Source: Plantago major (Eukaryota; Streptophyta; Magnoliopsida; Lamiales; Plantaginaceae). Taken from it: DNA of 64,000 nt. Below, piece by piece: positions 1-11,720 of this stretch; within the stretch, counting starts at the first letter, position 1; the number at the start of each line of letters is the position of its first letter. A program made the position numbers and the translations under genes. The stretch lies in NCBI GenBank assembly GCA_026545765.1, contig CM048844.1, positions 70,913,035 to 70,977,034 of the forward strand. Direction: 5' to 3'. The notes beneath the pieces were generated by a model that was not told the origin of the DNA, did not search any database, and saw nothing but the letters and a program-made list of their open reading frames with translations.

Positions 1-542
1 TCCGATGTTGAAGAGGGCGAATCTGAAGAAGGAGGTCTTGGTCGATGCCATCGGAACGAGGCGACTATTACCACAATTACGATCTGATCCGGCTAGAGTT
101 GGAAAGGATGGTGCGTCTTTGGGTGTAGATGGGAGGATCGATCTTTGTTTTATCCCTACGCTCTAGCGGTCCAACCCCAACTCTGGCTGGCCGGTCTCAC
201 AAATACTCCCGTATATTGTAATAATAAAGAATATTTGAGTGAGTCTTGAATTTTATGTGCGCCGATCTTCTAAATTTGCCGATCTACTTTATGCAGGCGG
301 TCGTTTTAATTATGCGAGGATATTGGATAATGGAGGCCACAAAAGCATGTTGGGCGGAGGGCAAACAAGATCCGCGACATGCGAAGTTGAGGGAGGCAAG
401 GTAAAGCGAAAAAAATTACTCGGGGGCATAAAAATCCATCTTGTGATCCTTGACATAGCTAACTTTGCGGCCCATTATTGTTGATAAGTCCGGGGCCTCT
501 AAGGGTAGTTCCGCGCGGGAATAGGTAATTGGTCCAAACCTA
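1..542. other. Unassigned sequence, no gene recognised
   Basis: One frame is open from the window edge to about base 172, but its translation matches nothing I recognise. The text after it, with AATAAAGAAT near 225, resembles a transcript 3' end or an LTR R region. It could be the end of a retroelement whose rest lies outside the window. Confidence 0.3.
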
Positions 543-558
543 CCCCCCCCCCCCCCCC
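543..558. repeat. Poly-C homopolymer (16 C)
   Basis: An uninterrupted run of C. It is one of several long C or G runs in this window; its exact length is unreliable in any assembly. Confidence 0.9.
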
Positions 559-792
559 ATATAAAAATTGCAAGGTATGGATACTCGGCCACCATTGATG
601 GTTCGAGGGTTCATGTATCCTCCTATGACTAACCGAGTCAGTGCGAACATGCCGGGAGGTCTTGCGATGCCTCCCGAGGTTCTGAGTAGGATGCCACGAA
701 GAGGAAGAATGATGGTGGGTGGATGAGCCTCTGCTAAGAGGCGAAGTCTTTGAGGTGGCGAGGGTGGCGGACCTATTTGTATCTGTCAGGAC

Positions 793-797
<5 letters not shown>

Positions 798-865
<68 letters not shown>
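798..865. repeat. (TA)n microsatellite
   Basis: A perfect TA dinucleotide run of 68 bases. It produces spurious reading frames made of alternating Tyr and Ile. Confidence 0.97.
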
Positions 866-866
<1 letters not shown>

Positions 867-2935
867 GTCTACGTGTGTATGACTTATTCAATCTTGCTAC
901 ATGGTTTTGAGTTATACTTTGACACCTTGAGTACAATTGTACCGATATCTATTTAAACTTATGATTAATTGTCAAAGTTTGTTAATGTTATAAAAATGTG
1001 TAGAAATTACAGAAGAAAAGAATAATATTCGAAAACGTATCATTCTCAATCGCAACCAAAAAGTTAATGTTTATATTGCCTAATCTGATGTTTGATTCTG
1101 TAAGATTTCTGTGTAAAATACATTTTTTGTCTTTGTGTAGTCATCGGAGTCTACTGTATGCGGCCTAATCAATACCACGATGTGAGATGATCTCACGCTC
1201 TTATGACATCTGTTGTCCATGTGAGAAAATTTGTGTAAATAGATCTCAACCTTTTATAACATTTGTCCCTTGTTTATCGTCATTGCAAAGCATAACCTTA
1301 TTGGAAATTGCTTCCTCGTGAAAGGTATTGGACATTTGAGATTGTCTTTCGGCTCTAGTGATATCCTTCGTATCATAACATACTTTACTCTATGTTCTCC
1401 AGATGTTTTGCCAATAAATTACGTTTTGTGAAATCTCCACACGAGTTGTTGCATGCATCTCATAACGGGGCAAGTTCCCTATACAATATTGATTAATTTA
1501 GCGAAGACTTTAAACATGTCGAAGTAAAAATACTTCATATTTTTCGGTTAGAAAGAATGTATGCGAAAATTCAAGAAACAAATGATATATGTGCCCATGC
1601 AGGGCCCCATAAATTTGAGGGCCCCGATCTTTTATTTCCGTCCATATACTATTATACGCTTACATTATATAACTTATTCTTATTTGAGTGGTTATGTTGG
1701 GGTGTTAAATTTATAAGTTTATGTGAGGTCATGAATTGATTGCTATCTTGTCCATGTTTCTTCTATTTTTTCATATTATTTTACGGTTTGGTCCCTTTTC
1801 AGGTCCATTCATTTTCTCTTCCATTTTTTCAAATTCTTTTTTCTGGTTTGATCCCTTATTCAAGTCCATTCATTTTCCCTTACATTTTTTCAAAATACCA
1901 TTTTAGTTGAAATTCATAAAAATATTGTTTTGGAGAAATTTTGTTGTTTATATTTTACATTTTCAAGCTTCTAATTTCGTTAGTAGTATTAGATTTTCTT
2001 GATTATAATGATTTGCAAAACTATTTTTAATGTGGAGCTCCTTTTATATATTTATTTCTTTCACATTTTATACTATATCTTTAGTTTTCGTTTTCTAAAT
2101 ATAAATCTAACTTGTGTAAATATGATTTTTATTATATTGCTATTTTTATGCATTAATAATTTATTTATTTATTTGTCTCTTCAAACTAAATTTTATTTAC
2201 ATTACAAAAAATTATTGTCTATGTAAGTAAGTATTAAAGTGTGGCGAGAACACGAAATGTGTGAAGCGTCCAGTATGCCCATGTAACATGGGCAATAGGC
2301 TAGTTATTACAACAACAACAAGCTGACTTAATATGACTTAATGTACTGCAAAGGACGAATTCCAGGCAACAATCAAAACGAATGCATGTTTCAATAAATG
2401 AATAACTGAACATTCTCATTTACCTCGAAGGATTTTCAAGATCTTTCATATTCGAGCATGCTAAGAGCAACTTCACAACTCTGTCTAACAAGCGGTACGG
2501 GCCTTTGACAAATTCGACTAGCAAAGATTGTACTAGGATAACTTCAATATCAACTATATAATCTGGACAAAAAAGTAACGTTTGTATCATCTAGACTCTA
2601 GTTCAATATGTACAAAATGTATGCTAGATGAGGTTTCCAAGGAACAATAAGTCCAGAAAACCAAACAACATTGACCTTGATTTTATGACCACTTATCTCA
2701 AATGAAAACCAAGAATTTATTACTAATGTATTTGTGATTCTCAATTAAACACCATATCTAACTAATGAGTCTACTTAACAAGAAGTGAGAGGCTTGATGA
2801 AATTTGAGGCAGATGGATAACCTGCAATAGACTCAAGAGCTCAGTTGATTCATGCTAATCAGCTACACAGTGAAACCACTATGGATCAGCCCAGACGCCA
2901 CTGATTCTCAGCTAAAATCTGAGACGCTGAAGTCA
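866..2935. other. Gene-poor AT-rich spacer
   Basis: No coding pattern is recognisable on either strand. The only structure I see is a two-copy tandem repeat near 1784-1903, listed separately. The short open frames do not resemble known proteins. Confidence 0.5.
1784..1903. repeat. Imperfect 60-bp tandem duplication
   Basis: The two copies share GGTTTGGTCCC/GGTTTGATCCC, then a TCCATTCATTTTC core and a CATTTTTTCAAA end. They are about 60 bases apart and have diverged moderately. Confidence 0.7.
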
Positions 2936-3016
2936 GGGGCGGCCCCAGTATTTCAACCTGTTGGCGAAATTCGTTTTTCCGAGGGTTAGGGGGTCGAAAT
3001 TCAAAATTTTCGGCTC
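2936..3016. repeat. Left end of a GGGGCGG-type dispersed repeat
   Basis: It begins GGGGCGGCCCCAGTATTT and ends in a GGTCGAAATTCAAAATTTTCG block. The same two blocks, in the same order, occur in the better preserved 148-bp element at 15366-15513. No matching right terminus follows, so this copy is truncated. Confidence 0.6.
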
Positions 3017-3022
3017 CAGTCG

Positions 3023-3217
3023 GTGCCATGGAAGTGGGTCTTCTTGGCCACGATTTGGCATCTATGGATGTCAAGAAACGCCCAAATATTTAGAGGACAA
3101 GCTGATTCGAAAGCTAGCATACTATTCCAAATCAAGCAGCTCAGCTTGGAACTTCATACAGCTTTTTCAAAGTATTCGAATCCTCCATCTTTATGTTCTT
3201 TAATTATACCATTGTAA
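3023..3217 (+). pseudogene. LINE 3'-end fragment (zf-RVT tail)
   Basis: The 64-residue frame carries the pattern FLATIWHLWMSRNAQIF followed by a region rich in IKQLSL-type residues. It resembles the C-terminal tail of plant non-LTR retrotransposon proteins, just after the zinc-binding reverse-transcriptase domain, where a W-x2-W-x2-RN-x-x-F motif is typical. No upstream endonuclease or reverse transcriptase is present, so this is a 5'-truncated scrap directly abutting the GGGGCGG repeat. It has no start or function of its own. The family call rests on motif recognition. Confidence 0.6.
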
Positions 3218-3636
3218 AGCTCTAAGCAAGATGAATAATTTGACATAGATTGTTTCCTGAGTTGATTTGTTTAGGGAGTGTTGAAATGGAAATAAGATTT
3301 GGATGGAGAAAGTAGAAGAGAGTGGAGAAGAAGAAAGGATAAAGCTTTTTGGATTCTGGGAGGAGGAGGAGAGAATCTCTCGTTTCATAACGTAAAGGAC
3401 AAAACGCGCCCACGCGCTTGATTTGTGAGTCTGGCCTTTCTCTTCATTTTAGTGGAATTTGTACTGTTTTTTGCAAAATTGAGCAAAAATCGGAAGAAAA
3501 AATTTATTTCTCCACTTGCCATTTGGTTTGAGGGAAAATTAGGGTAAAGAAAAAAATAGGGAAAATATTATTTTTCACCATTTGTTAGTTCTGAGGAAAT
3601 TCTGAAAAATTTATGAAAATTTATATCAAACATGTA
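3218..3636. other. Spacer with no recognised gene
   Basis: It contains purine-rich stretches around 3300-3370 and AT-rich sequence after 3430. I see no supported coding sequence. Confidence 0.4.
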
Positions 3637-3660
3637 TCTATATATATGATAAAAGTGATG
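3637..3660 (+). mobile_element. Possible non-autonomous Helitron 5' terminus
   Basis: The string TCTATATATATGATAAAAG resembles the TC-initiated, TATA-like 5' ends of plant Helitrons and sits at an abrupt change of sequence character. No convincing CTRR 3' end with a hairpin was found, so the element cannot be bounded. Confidence 0.25.
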
Positions 3661-3754
3661 ATGAAAATGGAAGGAGAGTTATGCCACGTATGCAAAAATC
3701 CTAGGTGTCAAAATGAAGCAAAAAATAATTCATTTATAATTCACTAATATTTGA

Positions 3755-3978
3755 GTCATCCGGTCAACATAAATTTGAATTTATTTTTCTTCTTCTATCC
3801 ATACGCCTAATTTGAAATAAATAAGTAGTTTTAAAGCTTCCCTATTTTTATGGGTGAAGTAATCTAATCATTTTTTTAATCTACTTAGATTTGATGTAAC
3901 TAGGCAACATAAATTTGAAATTATTAGTTTTAAAGCTTCCCTATTTTTTTTATGGGTTAAGTAATCTAATTATAGTTA
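3755..3978. repeat. Diverged direct duplication, about 100 bp each
   Basis: Both halves hold CAACATAAATTTGAA, then GTTTTAAAGCTTCCCTATTTTT, then ATGGGT(G/T)AAGTAATCTAAT. The halves start near 3755 and 3897. Confidence 0.75.
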
Positions 3979-4491
3979 AAATACATAAATTATAATTCAT
4001 TGTTATTTGAACACGGATCGGATGATTATTTCTAACATAAGAAATCTGATATGTCCACCATCACCAATCCTATATTTAGGGATTTGATTTTAACCAAAAA
4101 ATAGGTATTTACTAATAAAACAAATTGTTAAAGGAGTATTTTAACAACAAGACCTATTTTTTAGGAATACAATTGGAATTGCCCCGTTCCAACAACTCAA
4201 AATTTCAAAATATCTAATTAATTCCGATTTTCATGGTTTGGCTCGAATGGAAAGAGGTCCAAGGCCAGAATCCGTTCCAACAAATCATAGTTGTTATGTT
4301 TCCCTAATTGTATGGGTATTTAAATTCAAATATTCTCCAACTTCCCATAATTACTTACCAAGTCGTTAATGTTTGTTACATAAGATACGTCCACCTCTTC
4401 CGTTATCTATATATGTGCGTGCGTTTGTGTGTCTGTGTGTTGAAAATCCTGCGTGCACTAGCACATTCCATATTTTGCAAGCTAATAAACA

Positions 4492-5136
4492 ATGAAGAGA
4501 CAAAGGAAGATTTCATCATGTTCATATTACCCATTATACTTGAAACTCAATATGGAGATGCTCATCAACATTATGGAAAGAGTTGCTATCGATTCATCCA
4601 CTTCATGGGCAAATGCGAGCAATAGGTTTTCTATCTTTTTTTTTTTTTTTATGTTGCCTACTTATATTTTAAAATTAGTTAGACTAACATGAAATTTTTG
4701 TCTACTTATATGTAACAGTCCAAACGTGTTGCGGATTTTACCTCTCGACGTCTCATTTCAAATTCCAGAATCGATGTTCTATAGGCTTTCAAATGCAAAG
4801 AACCCTGAGGCAGTGTTTAGGAATTCATTGGTTAGTATTATTTTTCTTTATTTGTTGATTTTTTCATTGGCTCGATGTCATTAAATTTTTCTCATTTATT
4901 GACCCAGTCGATACTTGAAAATGGTAAAGAAGATGAGGCATATTATGCGATGGAAATGGCCATGAAATTGAAGCACCGAAGCCTATCTTGTTTGAACTAC
5001 ATGAAAATTTTGATTACTAGTGTTAAGATTAAGTGATGAAGGACTTAAAGTTTTATCGAAAATGAAGGAGGATAAAGAAGGTGTATCATTATTGGTACGC
5101 ATGTCATTGGTCTTTCTTAAGACTTTCAAAGCTTAA
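4492..5136 (+). pseudogene. Relic of a plant F-box-type gene
   Basis: Three exon-like pieces fit together in phase: 4492-4625, 4719-4830 and 4908 onward. They are separated by introns with GT and AG ends. The first piece reads as an F-box-like helix (LINIMERVAIDSS). The second has NAKNPEAVFRNSL, and the third has a repeat-like alpha-helical segment ending in EGLKVLSKMK. This matches the layout of plant F-box proteins that carry a G-NPEALYR-type helical region after the F-box, which recruit substrates to SCF ubiquitin ligases. The third piece needs a one-base frame change near 5029 and stops early at 5134. No clear promoter is visible, so I read it as decayed. The family assignment is from motif memory and is moderate. 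Confidence 0.5.
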
Positions 5137-6075
5137 TCTCAAGAATCCGGACTATCTTGGTTCCACCTTTACGTAAGAAAAGTTGTTAAATTACAACATG
5201 CACATGAAGGAGGCGTGGATCCCATTCAAGTACAATCTTTGTCACGAATCGTTGGTGACCTTGAAGTTGCTTATATGAGAGCATAACACGTTTATGATTT
5301 ATTAAACTCTCGATTCCCTCATATATTCTAATGTATTTCATTTGAATATGTTAAATGAAACAGATAATTCATTACGTAATGTCGACACTAGAGATCGTAA
5401 AGTTGTGCCTTCTATAAAAGCGGTTTGGTCATTCTCACCATATTAAATTCCTTTTATCGACTCGATATATCAACGGTAAACACGAAGCGACTATGGCGAG
5501 AATAAAATTTTGTTATCATTTAAGGTTGCAAATAGAAAAATTAACAATTAAGTAACAATAATCATAAATTACGAATGAAGCGATTGAGTACCATTGTAAC
5601 AATAATATTGACTTCTCTGACTAAATGCTAATTAATCCATATTCAAACAGTTTAGTAGCTCAAGATCGGACCTTGCTTATGTATAATATTTTATTGTACT
5701 TTTGAATTATAACTTAAAATAGAAACAATCTATAAATCAAGTTGACGTCCATTAATCACATTAGTTTAGATTCAAATCATATCAACTCCTTAATTCTTTG
5801 TAATTATAGTCTACTAATTTTGGAATTATATTGTAACTGTTTGTATCGAAGTATATGGATTTGTTACGCATAATCACCTACCAAGACTTGATAAATATAG
5901 GACTGATCGTTAGTTGTTAGGAATCCTTAGCTGCCATATCACTTGGTTTGTGCGTTACTAACCCGTGTGCTCCAAATCTTATCATTCTTATCATTATCCA
6001 GTTATATATCCTTATATTATCCATCCATCCATATATTATGTAAAACACAAGGGGCTAAACTCACCAGATTAATTT
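5137..6075. other. Downstream remnants and spacer
   Basis: Bases 5137-5290 may hold further decayed F-box-gene sequence. After that I see only AT-rich DNA without coding signals. Confidence 0.35.
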
Positions 6076-6680
6076 AATCCTACATGGAATTTTGTGGAAT
6101 TAGTTGTATTTTAGCCAATATATATTTCATTGTTATTTTTTGTATGTTGTCTACATATATAGTTTTTATTAAATCCCATATAACTTTATCTAAAAAATCC
6201 GAAAAATATTTTGAACATATATTTGAATTCGTCATGACAAGACGAATCCATAGACACCAATCTTGAGTAGTATTATTTCAAGAAATTATTTTATTCATTA
6301 AAATAAAATATAAATTTATTAAATAAGATAAAATGAATTAATGGAAATTTAAAAATAGAGTATTTATTAAATAAATTCAATCTACGTGAATTGTTTTTTG
6401 GAATTAGTTGCATTTTCAACTAGTATATCTTCCACTATTTATTTTTTGTATGTTGGCTGCATATATAGTTTTTATTAAATTTAATATAAATTTATTCTAC
6501 AAAACTCCGAAAAATATTGTGAACATATATTTTAATTCACCGTGACAAGACGAATTTATAGACACCAATCTAGATGATTATTATTAATTAAATAAATTAT
6601 TTTATTCACTAAAATAAAATATATATTTATTAAATAAAATAAAGTGAAATAATAGAATTTAAAAAATAGAGCATTTATTA
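6076..6680. repeat. Two-copy tandem duplication, about 300-bp unit
   Basis: The copies are roughly 6076-6373 and 6378-6680. Shared landmarks in order are GGAATTAGTTG, TTTTTTGTATGTTG, TATATAGTTTTTATTAAAT, a CCGAAAAATATT block, GACAAGACGAAT, TAGACACCAATCT and TTATTTTATTCA. The copies have diverged by many substitutions, so the duplication is old. Confidence 0.85.
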
Positions 6681-6789
6681 AATATTTAATATTCTACCCA
6701 TCTATTTAACAAGGAATTACTAATAGATATTTAGATTTTCAATTATAAATTTTGATTCTACGGTTGAGCAAGGTCCGAATAGGGGGGCG

Positions 6790-6885
6790 AGAATTTTGTG
6801 CCATGATGTTTTGCCAGGTTAAACGTGAGGCTAATGTTTAGCGCTCAGATTATCAGTTGGGTGTTCTTATATAATATAACGTGAG
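6790..6885 (+). pseudogene. RNase H-like (RVT_3) fragment of a LINE
   Basis: A short frame reads CQVKREANVLALRLS, which resembles the end of the RNase H-like domain of plant non-LTR elements (R-x-x-N-x-x-A-x-x-L). The same text recurs at 8070-8135, where more of the domain survives. It is too short to be functional. Confidence 0.45.
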
Positions 6886-7377
6886 CGTGTCATTGTGGTA
6901 TCTAATTACAAATAATAATAAAAGTATATGAAGGTAAGTGCAATCGTTGTTTCTAATAACGAATTGTCTTTTTTTGTTGAATTAAGATTTTGGATAGTGC
7001 GAATTGATCTGTTCCAATTTGATTAAAGAAGATGGATAAGAGAAATTTTGGTTATCGTTGTTTTTTTTCTTCAATGATAAATTGATTTTGTTGGAGTTCG
7101 ATTAGGGTTTTGAATTTATTGGAGATGACATATTGAGATTTTTTAATAATGAATTGATTCTGTTGGGGTGATTTAGAGCTTGAAATTTAATTAGACAAGA
7201 CAAATTGAGTTTTTTTAATGATGAATTGATTTTGTTGGAGTTGCGTTAGGGCTTAGAATTAGAATGAATAAAACATATTGGTTTTTTGTAATTAAAGTCT
7301 AATTTACATATGTATCACAAATCAGTTCAATTTAACTTAAATTAAGTACCCAATTGCACAACTCTAATAGTTATGCA

Positions 7378-7481
<104 letters not shown>

Positions 7482-7491
7482 CTAGCATTCG

Positions 7492-7510
7492 TAACACACT
7501 ACGTGTGTTA
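7492..7510. other. Perfect 8-bp hairpin
   Basis: TAACACAC, loop TAC, GTGTGTTA. It lies just after the TA run. It could be a transposon terminus hairpin or chance; nothing nearby decides. Confidence 0.5.
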
Positions 7511-7723
7511 GGGTTTTATATAAACGATGAATCTACGATTGAAAAAAGAGAGAATATTGAATGAAAGGGATAAACTTACATGATGGGACTCTGCACCTTC
7601 TATTGAAACAATGACGTATATGCGATTCAGTTAATTGAAATAGTAAGATTTTAAATTGAATTACAAATTTATTGAAACTTTTGAATTATTATATTACTTT
7701 GAATATCTTTGTAATATATAAAG

Positions 7724-7815
7724 TTGATGGGCTAAATCCACCAGATTCATTCAAATTCCAGCCATCCTACGTGAAATGTTGATACGGTTGAGCATAGTCC
7801 GAATAGGGGGACGTA
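7724..7815. repeat. Short copy of the 6.0-6.8-kb repeat
   Basis: It joins text matching 6050-6090 (GGGCTAAA...CACCAGATT...CCTAC) directly to text matching 6758-6790 (TACGGTTGAGCA-GTCCGAATAGGGGG). The tandem units between those points at 6.1-6.7 kb are missing. Confidence 0.65.
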
Positions 7816-8135
7816 TTAGTGTTGTTGCTAGGGATCATGAGGGCAATGTTATTGCTTGATGATTTTTTTTTTTTATGTCTTATGGTTCTTTGAAAATCAC
7901 GGAAGGTTGGCACCCAATTAAGAACAAAATTTGTTCGAGATTTTGAGTGGCAACATGTAGTAATTGATAGGGATTATTCTTTGGTGATTAGATCTCTTAA
8001 ATCGATAAATTTTAGCTTTGCCCCTTTATTTCACTTTTCAAAGAAATTCAGGTATTTGATGGAGAATTAAGATTTGCCAATTTAAACGTGAGGGTAACGT
8101 TTTAGCACATATATTATCGGTGTTCTTATGATGAT
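7803..8135 (+). pseudogene. RNase H-like (RVT_3) domain relic
   Basis: Frames read SVVARDHEGNVIA, then VVIDRDYSLVIRSLKS, then FSFAPLFHFSKK. This is the order seen in the RNase H-like domain at the end of plant LINE polyproteins: an ARD-x-x-G strand, an acidic D-x-x-x-x-V strand and a late helix. A stop follows the first block and frameshifts separate the rest. It ends in the same KREGN-type sequence as the fragment at 6.8 kb. Confidence 0.55.
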
Positions 8136-8238
8136 GTTGGTTTGGTATATTTGTATTATCCACACCAAGATCGTTTTAGTATATATTGTTATAGTGGTAT
8201 ATATGTTACTAGACATGCTTTTTTAGTTCTAGGATATA

Positions 8239-8542
8239 GAAGAGATACACATGAGCTAATTGGTGGTGTGTTGATCTTTACATGTCTATCAACAACATTT
8301 TCCACGTGAAGACTTTCAAGTTCCTTTTATTTATGTATAAGATTTGATCGGTAGGATGAGGTATAAGGGTTCTCTTCTCTACGGTCTCTGTCCGGAAGGG
8401 TTGGTTACATCGACCGAATTTAAGCTTGTCTTGAAATAATGATGTTGGTCGGTCTAGCATATACCGAACCGTTCCACACCTTTGTTACATGACTCGGCGC
8501 AATATTTTATGATTAAGTTAGTAAAAGTACATTTTTCTCGGG
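8239..8542. repeat. Direct repeat, copy 1 (partner at 8834)
   Basis: It shares AGCTAATTGGTGGTGTGTTG, CTATCAACAACATTTT, ATCGGTAGGATGAGGTATAAG, TATACCGAACC and ATGATTAAGTTAGTAAAA with the second copy. The copies differ mainly by a block around 8380-8455. Confidence 0.85.
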
Positions 8543-8833
8543 GAGGGGGGCATAGAAACTCCTTGATCTTCTCTCTACTTTCTTGATCCATAGCAGACTA
8601 GGGATCTAATACTCTCTAGGTGGGGAAACTTCGATTCGATCTTCTCTACTTTCTTGATTTCAGTTTTTTAGATTATAAAATTACAAAACAATATATAATC
8701 AGGGTGAATTTATTTTTGATGCCAAGTTAATGCATATCAAGGTTGTGTTACCTGCGCATGAATCTAGATAGGAGGACCTTTGGATCTATGCATGACATAG
8801 TCCCTTCAATGATCTATTTGGTTCAGTTCGGAA

Positions 8834-9095
8834 GATAGAAGAGACACACGTGAGCTAATTGGTGGTGTGTTGATCTTTACATGTCTATCAACAACATTTT
8901 ACATGTGAAGACTTTCAATTTCATTTTCTTTATGTACAAGATTCTATCGGTAGGATGAGGTATAAGGTTTCTTTTCTCTACGATCGAAATATGTTCAGTG
9001 CAGTGCAGTATATACCGAACCCGTTCCATACCTTTGTTACAAGACTAACCACAACATTTTATGATTAAGTTAGTAAAACTACATTTTTCAGTGGA
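8834..9095. repeat. Direct repeat, copy 2 (partner at 8239)
   Basis: Same landmarks as copy 1. Both copies are followed by minisatellite units, so the duplicated segment probably includes the start of the array. Confidence 0.85.
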
Positions 9096-9336
9096 TTTGA
9101 AGTGCATATACTCTGCAGGGAAACTCTCTTCGATCTTCTCTCTACTTTCTTGATACATAACGGGCCTGGGGATCTGATACTCTCTAGGTGGGGAAACTCT
9201 CTTAGATCTTCTCTCTACTTTCCTGATCTCAATAATGAGTCGGGGGGAGTGAGGGGATCAGCTGATACTCTCTAGGCGGGGAAAATGTCTTCGATCTTCT
9301 TTGTACTTTCTTGATTTTCATGACGGGCCGGGATTT

Positions 9337-9351
9337 GGGGGGGGGGGGGGG
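9337..9351. repeat. Poly-G homopolymer (15 G)
   Basis: An uninterrupted G run inside one minisatellite unit. Confidence 0.9.
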
Positions 9352-9416
9352 CAGTTACTCTTTAGGCGGGGAAACTTTTTTCTATCTTCTCTTTACTTTC
9401 TTCATCCATAACGGGT

Positions 9417-10040
9417 AATGTTTGTGACTTTGGTGGGGTGACGCATACCACCGCATGGGTTCTTTGAGGCGGTGGGTTGGAAAAAACAACCGTAACATGT
9501 GAAATTATGTTTGTATAATATTTGTGTGTGTGCGTGGTGGGATGACCACATATCACATGATTGTTAGAACAACCATATTGATTGTGTTGTATCTTTTGTA
9601 TTTTATTTTGATTACATTTGAGGGATATATTTTTTGGAGAAAAACATGTACATTAATTAACAAGTCAGATGCAGTGGACCCTATTTTACATTCTCTATAG
9701 TTAACATAAATAAACACTCGATGATATAATATTGGATGAAAAATGACTACCGGCCAAACCACGACCAACGTTATCTACAAGGAATTTTGACTATCGTATT
9801 TTCTCGATTAATTTATTTAATCGTCACATATTTATTTCTTACTAAAAGTAAACTATATCGAGTGGCGTTAATAGGTTAATCTTAATATATCCATTAAATA
9901 AGAAAAGTTGTTTTTCCTCACATTTTTCCCTATTTTTTTTATTTTATAATTTTCACTTGAGCCAAATAAAGCGTAGGTTAATTATCATTATACTTTGAAT
10001 ACTCTAATGGGCTTATGCCAAACAAATAATTGAATTCACT
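9417..10040. other. Spacer, possibly the LTR of the following copia relic
   Basis: No gene is recognised. Because a primer-binding-site-like motif follows at 10073, the AT-rich DNA from about 9780 may be a decayed 5' LTR. I cannot identify its start. Confidence 0.3.
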
Positions 10041-10164
10041 TTCTATGAATTCATATCTTCCATATGGTATCACGAGCCAGTTAAGACTCCAATGAGCACT
10101 CGTCTATGAATTCATATCTTCCATATGGTATCACGAGCGATTAAGACTCAATGAGCACTCGTCC
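10041..10164 (+). repeat. 62-bp tandem duplication containing a primer-site-like motif
   Basis: Both units read TCTATGAATTCATATCTTCC, then ATGGTATCACGAGC, then AAGACTC and ATGAGCACTCG. TGGTATCACGAGC is close to TGGTATCAGAGC, the initiator tRNA-Met primer-binding site of copia elements, with an extra base. The duplication therefore includes the primer site. Confidence 0.7.
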
Positions 10165-10522
10165 TATACTTTTTTCCTCTTTCTTTGCTTCCGTTCATAA
10201 GCAAAACCATCAACAATACTTTCCTTAACAAACTAAATAAGTCGTGCCGTCCAATATCCTTTTTTTTTCCTTTCTTTTTTCCGCCGTTGCTATCCCTTAA
10301 TTCACTGCATAACGCATATATAGTTATATACCATCAATTCACTGTCCCTTTCTTTATTCCGTTTTGTTGTCCTGATGTTCTCTTCATCGTCGCTTTCCTT
10401 TAATATACCACACCAATATATATAATATTACTCCCTGATTGCACAACTCTGCCGATTTATATACCAATATATATCATACTCAACATCCTGCTATTATATA
10501 ATCTCTTCTTCCTCACAGCTTA

Positions 10523-11720
10523 TTGCGGTCTCACTCACTTAATAAGTCTCTACCATCTCCCATTTTTTTGTTCTTCCCCCTTTCAATCCTAACTATGACT
10601 TTTGACATTGACCCAAAAACTCCAACTCATACTTTTGGTTTCTCAAACTCTAAGTCAGCCACCATACCTTCTATTATACCCCTCACCACAAATCACCAGT
10701 TTCCTGTTACACTTGATGCTACTAATTTTGTTTCGTGGCGTGCTCATATGACTGATGTTCATAACGGCCACAACCTTATAGGATATGTTACAGGCGACAT
10801 CAAACCTCCGGTTCATGACCCAAAAGTATCCCTTCCACCGACTATGCCATCTGGTTCCAACAAGACCAATTAATCTTGGCTTGAGTTCTTTCTTCCTTAA
10901 CACCAACTGTTATACCCCTCGTCTCTTCTGCTTTAGCTAGCGACTTGGGATATACTCAATACGATGTTTGCTAGCCGATCTCGAGCACGCGTTATGCAAC
11001 TCAAGGATGACCTTGCTCATGTCTCTCTTGGTTTAAAATCAATCACAGATTATCTCCAAGGACTTAAAAGAAAAAGTCGACGAACTCTCCCTTATTGACC
11101 GCCCTCTCACTGATGATGATGTTACTCTTTATGCAGTCAATGGTTTGCCTGCTCTTATCACGACATTGCAGTATCTATCCGTGCTCCTGAATCATCCCTT
11201 TCGTTTCATCAACTTCATGACCTTGTTCCCCAAGAAATATTTAACACCAATGTTGAAAATCGCCAACAGGTTCTTCTTGCTACAACAAACAACGTCCAAA
11301 CTAGCCCCATTGATTCTCGTTCAACCAACAACAACTATAGACCGCCCGCTATTATAACAATGGAAATCGTGGTGGCCGTGGAAACCTTGGGGGTCGAGGT
11401 TCAGATGGTCGTGGAGGTGGATACAATTCGCCCAACTATATCAATCAACGTCCTTCTATTATTACCAGAATTGTTGTTATGTTGGTCATATTTCTCCCCA
11501 ATGTTGCAAGCCTTTTGCAAGATATGGCCCGATGGCACCTACTTACCGTCCTATGGCCAACCATACTTACTTTCCGCCTCCTCAACAATATGTTCATCAT
11601 CACGCTGCTCCTTCTTGACTACTTGATACTGGTGCTTCCCACCATCTTCCTAACAACATTGCATATAACACTCAATTTTTCTTTTTTCAAGGTTTTGACA
11701 ACCTTCCTTCTAGTGAACAT
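10523..11720 (+). pseudogene. Copia gag and protease start, broken
   Basis: The 10523-10872 frame carries a retrotransposon gag N-terminus (HQFPVTLDATNFVSWRAHM, LIGYVTG). A frame change leads to the helical gag core with MQLKDDLAHVSLGLKSITDY and a V-N-GLP-type segment near 11140. This is followed by a Gly/Arg-rich linker around 11360-11450, a CCHC-like patch (CYVGH in one frame) and DTGASHH near 11625, the aspartic protease active-site motif. Gag forms the particle and the protease processes it. At least four frame changes make it non-coding today. Confidence 0.75.

Larger units (their letters stand above)
8559..9416. repeat. Minisatellite-like array, 70-90-bp units
   Basis: Units begin GGGGAAACTCTCTT, run through GATCTTCTCTCTACTTTCTTGAT and a G-rich middle, and end TACTCTCTAGG(T/C)GGGG. 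At least five recognisable units start near 8559, 8624, 9120, 9195, 9282 and 9372. The direct repeat at 8834-9095 interrupts the array. The G-rich middle varies most and has grown to 15 G at 9337. Confidence 0.8.

Noticed and set aside
719..956. Open frames through the TA repeat at 0.8 kb
   Set aside because: They consist mostly of Tyr-Ile repeats from the microsatellite.
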